In this document: positions 56,851 to 64,000 of the stretch, piece by piece | Position numbering within the stretch: the stretch's first letter is position 1 | Layout: every line of letters begins with the position of its first letter | The notes under the pieces: generated by a model | Seen by the model: the letters and a program-made list of their open reading frames with translations, nothing else | The model's database searches: none | Told to the model about the DNA's origin: nothing | DNA from: Stratiolaelaps scimitus | Lineage: Eukaryota > Arthropoda > Arachnida > Mesostigmata > Laelapidae | Reading direction: 5' to 3' | NCBI GenBank assembly: GCA_019614645.1 | Contig: JABWDB010000004.1 | Span: forward strand, 5,952,001-6,016,000 | Length of the DNA stretch: 64,000 bases | Program-made: the position numbers and the translations under genes

Positions 56851-59800
56851 CTGCCCCAATTAGGCTTTACTTTGCATTCTGTAATATCACATCATAGAAG
56901 CACTTTGCATGTATCTATAATATGATCGTACGCATTTTTGTTCGTCCTTTAGTACAAATGTGCATTTGTCCATTTGCAGAAGTTAAGTCAGCGTTCCTAT
57001 GCCATTGGCTCTAGAGTATGTGCGAGAATAAATGTACTGTAGGCGTCCACTAGGTTTGCTTATGCATTCTAACTACTTACACGTCTAGGCTCTGTCACTA
57101 GATGAAATCGAGTGAAATTTCCGTCCACTCTACCCTGTGTCCGGTTTTTGTTGTCAAGCTTAAAATTTACACCTAATTTCGTTGAAACTCATTCCCTTCC
57201 GTTCCTCAAAAAGTTCGTTTGGCAATTTTTGCCGATTCAAGCATATCACGTTGCCACCGCAGCGAAACGAAGCAACTGCGAAGTCACTCACGTCACCACA
57301 CGTGTATCCCTGGGTCTAGCTTCAACCTCAGCCGACGGCCGGAACTATTCAACACCACCTTGAACGGGCTGGACCACCTGTGTTACGATTAGGCCTTGCT
57401 TAATTACCCAATCGTACCTTTAACTACATGCAACATGATCGCGACGGCAGTCTGGCGTATATTCGCGTATTCACTTGACCCGATACGCAATTTACGTTGC
57501 TCAGCCGTCTTGGTAATGGCCGGAGCAGTAAATGCAACAGCAGCCAGATTGAGTCGATTCTCACTGAACTTGCTCAAGTACAAATGCTCAAGAGAGAGAG
57601 AGAGTCAACCTCGATTGACTCACACGACCGCATCAGTGTATCATCGATATATGATGCATACCTGTAGTCGGTTTACCACAAATCCACTTTCGGAATTCTA
57701 GATACGATGCTTGTTACCGCCGGCTAGAAGGTTCGCCGATGGATTAACGTGACGAATCCATATTTGTACAAGTATGGATTCTATTCATTCGACTGCGGAA
57801 CGTTCCTATGCGGATCGAGAGGTCGGACATGCGAGTGTTGTTAAACTCTGCCGGGAAACACTAAACAGCTAGAGCAGAAAGAACTCGCTTCGGCCACTGT
57901 CTGACAATGCTACAGCCGTGGCGGGGCACCAGAACAATTGCGGCGGTGGGCGGCGGCAGTAGAGCTGGCGGCGGCGGCGGCAGCAGTGATAGCGTAACAA
58001 TGGCGACGACGGCAGACCTCAGCCGTAGTCTCGCACAGTAGGAACAGAACAAACTGGCGAACAGTAGCGCGCGCAGCCTGATCAGCGGCTGCCGGAGTCA
58101 GATCCGTCAACAGTCGTCTAGCCGTTCGTAGGCCCACTACTAGTCTAGGCGCCGTCGCTTTCACCGTCACTGGAGTCCACCCGTACCTGAGACATCCGCA
58201 GGCTATTATACATGGCAGCAGTACAACACAGCCACTATAAGCAGCAATTAGACATTGAGCAGAAGACGATGAGGGCGAAACATGGGATACTATTATCATG
58301 AGTTACAGGTAGAGCAGTGCAATGCGGTCACAGCAGTATACCTCCTCCGGCCCTTTACCTAGCTCTTGCTGGCTCTTTGCTCGTTCTGCTGTCGAGACCT
58401 TTGGTAGTTTGTCGCTTGGTTTCGTCTTTTCAACGAGCCGCCATCATCTCGACCACGTCAACGCGAATACAAAACATATGCAGGATCAGGCCGATATCGA
58501 ATGTCGCTGCTGGAACAGCGTGGCCCTCTCACCCGTCATAGGTGTTGCAATAGGAACATACAGACATAGGCAATAATATATTCATACACATCTCTCTTTC
58601 TCTCGTGCTTACTCTCTCTCTCTCTGTCGGCGTTGACACGCTCATGCGCTACGCGAGCAGCTGCGTCTAATCGCTCTGTATGGGAATTGGTAACATTTAG
58701 AACAACGAACATAAGGCGCTGTTGTTGAGTAGCAAATCATGGGAACTACTTGCTGTACGGTGACCTTCTCGAGACACTCCAAGGCCCCCCTCCAGCATGC
58801 CGTCAAAACGCTCCATTCAACGGAAGAGGCCAATCGTTCGGTCATGGAAGTCAGGAGTCGCCGAGACGGCTAAACTCTCTATCTCTCTCTCTCTCTCTCC
58901 TGAGTTGGTTGCAATCGAAATATGATACTCTGATATCCAGAGGAGAGATCATGTTCATAAACGCTATCATAGTGAAGGCATTTACGTTCAATGGCTGCCA
59001 GGGCTGGGAGCAACTTTTATTGTTGTGCATCATCAAATCCAAATACAAACTTCAATGTGTGAATCAAAGCATAAGAAGGCTCGACGAGAACACCGAGATC
59101 TCGCATAGAATAAGTTTTGCGGATAGTTCACAATTAAGGGCATAGATGAAATCACGAGGGCTGGATGAGACTAGTGGACATCTCGGTACTGAGGTGAACA
59201 TTTCGTTGAAGTCGCGCCACTTCACAACCGCATTGAGTGAGGACCGCAATATCTGATTTTGCTCGTGCTGATCATATGGACCATACACTTTGAAGTAACT
59301 GCGCGAAATTTTAGCACAATGCCCACAGACACAACATCTTTAGCCTTCATAATAAGTATTGCAAATAACAGCTGAAGTCAACCGATAACGCGGGACGCCT
59401 GACGGGTAGCCATCTATGGTGAACTCGTCAGCAATGTTCTCAAAGCTGAACTTGTCCGTCGGATAGATGGATGCGCAACCGGCAGAAATCGGTGAAAAAG
59501 TTACTCTCCATCAAGTGAGCTCGTTGACTAATGTGCTTTTTAAGTAGTAATATTGGCGCTTGGATTGACAGTATTGACGATGGAAAGGAGACGATGTTTT
59601 AATAAGTAGTGCACACTACAATTGTCCACACTGCCGCGTGAACCAAAGTATTCGTATACAATCGGACAGAAAACCCATTGATATACCTTTTCCGACCGTG
59701 TTCATAAAGCGTGATAATCACTTTTCCTTGTAAACACATGGTGACGAAAAAGCTACGTTTCAACGAACGAATTTTCCATCTCGCATTTTCGAGCATAGAA

Positions 59801-59934
59801 TAATGGCATTTATGATTGGACCTTAGCGGGTGGTTCGAAACCGATTCCGCCGGATGAAACTCAGCTGGTTTCACCGTGTCGAATCGTCACACTGGCAAAT
59901 GCGGGTAAACGCATCCTCACATTGATATACTGAG

Positions 59935-60035
59935 ATACCCAAGAAAATAGACGCGTGGGTTGAGATCCTGCACTGTCCCGACAGGTCGCTGAAGTAATAC
60001 CCAAGCACGGCACTGAGACCTGCCGCATCGGGCTA
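59935..60035 (-). repeat. Possible tRNA-derived SINE fragment
   Basis: The minus strand has TTAGCCCGATGCGG, then GGTCTCAGTGCCGTGCTTGGG, and about 45 bases later CAGGATCTCAACCCACG, a B-box-like block. The boxes are degenerate and no second copy was found in the window. Confidence 0.25.
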
Positions 60036-63000
60036 ACAGCTGAGAATAAGCTAAACAAAGAAATAGATCCTGCGATATATGCAGTACTGCAATACAATAC
60101 CTGAGAGGCCCTTATACCTTAGCATTCTGTAAATAGGGCATGGTTCCAAAGCTCATAAGGGGTAAGCATTACTTTTCGGGCTTACTTCACAAGTTCGGCT
60201 GGCTGGTCACGCAACGGTTCAATATAGATCGTGTATGATATGTATAGATAAACGTCACAAATGTACGCCCACACTAAACCGTCTTGTTGTTCTTGCGCGA
60301 AGAAGCAGCGTTTCAATTGTGGCCCCTATAGGCGTGACTCAGCTGTACAATATCAGAGGCATGCATCTGCCACAATGGCACTTGTGTCTATTTCGATTCA
60401 CGCCTCTCGACGTGTGATCTCATGACCAAAGCCTGAGGGATACTGCTATTGGCTCCGGTGCTATAACTGATAGCGGATCGCATTATCATCCATTCAACGA
60501 CCACATTATAGCAAATAAAATATCATTTTTCCACTACAGGTGACTATTGCATTTTAATAGCTGTCCGACGATTGCCGCTTAAGGGACCCATTCCTAATAT
60601 TTGATAAAGGACTCCTTCGATTTCCTTATCATTTTTCTTAATCTGTGGATTCTTGACAGGTTCGAAGAGTTGCTCGCCTTTTTTTTTCTGGGAAAGTATA
60701 AAATATAGTACAGGTGGCCCCAATAGACTCTTGAAGTGATGCCGACGAAGTTACGAGGCCTGTCACAGAGGAACAGCTGCTGCGGAGAGTAGCTAGCAAA
60801 AAACTTGATATTTGATAATCCAATAATAGTTATAATAAAGCTTAGTGGAGGGCAAGTATGAGATCATAATAAAAATAATTATACTTATTATTATTGTGTC
60901 GTGAATGACACATTTGTGACACCTTCAAATCGAGCAAATTGATGCGTCTAGTTGGTACGGCGACGTGGTGCTATAAGTGAAACAACCCGTTGAGTCGTCC
61001 TCGCTCGCTAGATGCACAAGCCTCTATAAACAGGCAGAACGGTCGGATGCAATGTTCACTTGAAAAATGGCAAGTTCATCATTTTTCGGGAAATCCGCCT
61101 TAGCAAATGCAACGTTAGCTTTAAATCGTGCTTGGGCCGCCGTTCGACGAACGTACATAGGAGATAACACAAAATATATCCTCATTTATCACCAGAATCT
61201 CAGCTTGTTCTCTTAGCCGAAATGCCTTGCCGTAAGCTGGCGTGGAATAACAACGACTCAAAATAAGAACTGCGGCAGAAGCAGCACGTATAGACTCTGA
61301 ATCAGAAATTATTAATTCGATTTCATGGAGTGGATTATTTGCCTTTCGATTCTGTGAAGACCGTCAAATGTGAGATCTGATTAGAGTTTCAACCGTGCTC
61401 GAGATATATATGTATATATATAAAATGCCAATGACACAAGCAGTATTTCGAGTTTAATTGCTAAAAAGAGCAATATATGTTTTATCTCCTCCTAGCGTTT
61501 CTAGCAGTATTCATTTTCGCACGTATTCAGTTGTCACTAGAAACGATTACTCCTGTCCGTACAGCATCATTTCCGCGAGGTAGAAATTACGGCATAGCAA
61601 AATGTGCTAAGTGTAAATGCGCTCTTGTTCGAGTCGCTAAACAACACTACATCGGATTCGGTGAAATGTGAGCGTCACGAATCCAACACAATCATGCAAA
61701 ATGTGAGAATGCCTGCGCTTATCATTACTCGATAGTGACACGTCTGAATAAACGGAATACAATACCCGCTTACATCTTATGCGGCCGAGTTTTCGGGCCA
61801 CGAGTCTCCGCTTGTGTTACATGTCTTTGTGAGCTTGTTATATCAAATCTGTATATTGACACAGAGCAAACAATTCCCAGACGCAAATACTACTACACTC
61901 CCGTACGGCTGTAGGCCGAAATAGGCCTTTTCATTGTTGGGTCTCCAAGGCGCCGAACAATTTGCAAAGCGGGTATAGAGATAGCTAGCCCTTGAGCGTC
62001 GCATTCTGACTTACGTAACAGCCCCGTGCTATTGTTTTGCACTCACTCTGCCCATTTTATTATTATATTTAACTCACTTCCTTTTTATCCATTACGTACA
62101 CACAGATATATAAGTACTGTAACCACAACTTTGGGTCTATCAGGTGTTTCTGTCCGATTTATTGCGCCGTCGCATCATGTAACAGCGAGCGCCACTGTGT
62201 GGACCATGGACAACCATACCAAACTCTTGAGCATTGCCTCAGCAGAAAAACTGATCAATGGAGTTCGACACAAAGCTGTTAATCAGGAACGGCAGACATA
62301 GTTGTGGTCACTATCCCGACTGCTTAAAAAACGATCAGCAAATTATTTGTCAGCTACAACATCGTGCATATGGTCTCGTCACGCTTTCGGTCAAAGACAA
62401 ATCAATGTCAAAAGAGCTCCTACTCCATATTTCCTTTGTGCAGCTGCGATAGACCTACTGGGAACATCGTAAGTGAACACCTAGTGGGACACATTCGTTT
62501 CGACGGCCCCGAGCACCCGAAACACCTTTTAGACAGCAGTCGGAACGCGTACAACGGTGCATAAAGTGTTCCCATGAAGTTCGACAAGGAACATAGGACA
62601 TCGAACTAAAGAAACCAGACTTCCTTGTATTATCAGATTAACAATATTAACAGATTATCCCCAGATAACTAATAAAATGCTGCTAGATAGCCGCGTGGCA
62701 AAAATACAGCAGTCGTCATTTCGTCTACCTAATCAAAATACCTGGACACTATCTTGTTTGACAGCTTGGCAGTGACGAGTTGTCCCCGCACAAGATTTAT
62801 GACACGGATCGAGACCTATTTGTGGTTCATATAAACATCAACAGCACTAGTGAAGAGCTCACAGTGAATAATTCGTATTCATAACCACCTTTTGTGTTTG
62901 CGAACTTTGTTCGTTACACCGGCTGTTTTCACATATCCATCAAGGTTCATGATCATATATCAATAATAACCTGACGGTGTGACAACTCCCTTTGTCAGAC

Positions 63001-64000
63001 CGTCAGTAACTGCAGAGGTGCTTTTCGTAATCAATCGGGAACCACACAATTCGAGAAACAATCTAAAAGTAACGATATGAACGTTCATCAAATGAACGTC
63101 ATACAACAGCTGTACTAGAACGTATATCTATTTCAACGGTGTCTTGTGGTGCTCCGTTGAATAGAAGAAAAAATATGCCGCAGCTGTCGACCTTCGCTAA
63201 CGTCACCACCGCCGCTCAACCCCGCTGTAGAACGTCAGAACGATTTATACGACTAGCATTAGTAGAACAATATAGTACTTCTAGTAAAAAGCGTTCTGAT
63301 AGCTGCTACCACCTCCATCACTGCTAGTGTTATTGGAGTACTGCTAACAGCCAAACAGTGTACGAACCTAACCTAAATATTTTGTTCCTATCGAACTCGA
63401 CTTGACGACTTAGTTGTAGATAATAGTCGATCAGATTATCACCTACGCGTCATTACCTTGAAGGTAGGCTAGGCGTTGCACCAGTTATTGTCGTTGCTGA
63501 CTCTCGTCGGCGTTCAGAGTGGAACCTCGGGCAGGCGCCCGTTTGTATGTGTGTGCGTGTGTGTTTGCGTGTGACACTTCGCGTACCCTTACTAATCCGT
63601 TTGTTGAGAGTTCGCAGATTTGCGTAGACCGCACCACACCGCACGTAGTAAACTGACGGAATACAATCTGGACGACCGCTATATTGATGGAGGGTGTGAC
63701 AGGGGAGGTACTGGACGCCTGTTGCCACTGCTTGTGGGCTGTTGGCTGACCCTCTTTCTCAAGACACGCTCAACAGTGGCGGAAATCTGTCCGACGTTTA
63801 ACGGCTGCGTTTAGTGACAACGGGACAAGTTCAAATAATGACACGGCGCCTTCGGCGAACCAGGGGTGGACGCTGGCGACTAAATATCGTTGCAACACTT
63901 GTACGTACGGAATCTGCCTTGAGATAGGCGCCGAAGGCGCAACAGGTTAGTATCAGCCTGTTCGCGCTCCAAATGGATACGAGGGGGGTTTAAAGATTGC

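Larger units (their letters stand above)
55513..64000. other. Gene-poor right end of the window
   Basis: The left edge is the Flower promoter side. TA runs occur near 56362-56386 and short ones near 61406. A SINE copy lies at about 56660-56850, and a tRNA-like minus-strand segment at about 59935-60035. A GC-rich GGC-repeat patch spans 57930-58000, and CT-rich sequence lies near 58590-58625 and 58880-58900. The many short open frames (for example 57910-58299 minus, 62026-62301 plus, 63453-63728 minus) show no domain, signal or convincing splice structure. I see no gene that can be supported. Confidence 0.4.

Noticed and set aside
57910..58299. 129-codon minus-strand frame with a hydrophobic N-terminal part
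   Set aside because: The second half is poly-Ala from a GGC repeat and no partner exon was found; a GTACGG donor after CGCLR is only suggestive.

Overview
This is eukaryotic, intron-containing nuclear DNA from an arthropod. The coding content (Flower, an SLC9B/NHA antiporter, an RPB2 resembling the insect proteins, a gustatory-receptor-like protein, an extracellular carboxylesterase), together with dense TA, GA and CA microsatellites and tRNA-derived SINE-like repeats, suggests a mite or tick. The acarine placement is an inference; nothing here proves the species.

Layout. Position 1-627 (minus) is the 5' part of an importin-alpha-like gene that runs off the left edge. A one-exon SUMO gene lies at 2713-3012 (plus), followed by a long non-coding stretch. 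A C2H2 zinc-finger gene lies at about 9813-12313 (plus, three exons). RPB2, the second-largest RNA polymerase II subunit, fills 16634-27470 (plus, eight exons, 1178 aa) and carries an MCM5 copy without its ATPase core inside its third intron (20718-22356). An NHA-type Na+/H+ antiporter lies at 29009-33380 (minus, seven exons). A second, one-exon importin-alpha-like gene lies at 35823-37367 (minus). After a gene-poor 7 kb come a seven-transmembrane gustatory-receptor-like gene (44790-46163, plus), a carboxylesterase (47915-49847, plus, two exons), PET100 (50445-50702, minus) and Flower (54228-55512, minus, three exons). From 55.5 kb to the end I see repeats and no gene I can support.

The genes are not a pathway. 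Most are housekeeping functions (transcription, SUMOylation, mitochondrial complex IV assembly, synaptic-vesicle or endocytic Flower) interleaved with lineage-specific genes (degenerate importin-alpha paralogues, receptor, esterase). Exon models were built by eye from splice consensus, phase matching and remembered family sequences; every join listed keeps the reading frame. The most unusual features are the MCM5 copy cleanly missing its AAA+ core, two importin-alpha-like proteins that have lost the autoinhibitory basic N-terminus and most of the NLS-binding Trp/Asn ladder, and a short retroposed insertion with a 12-bp target-site duplication.
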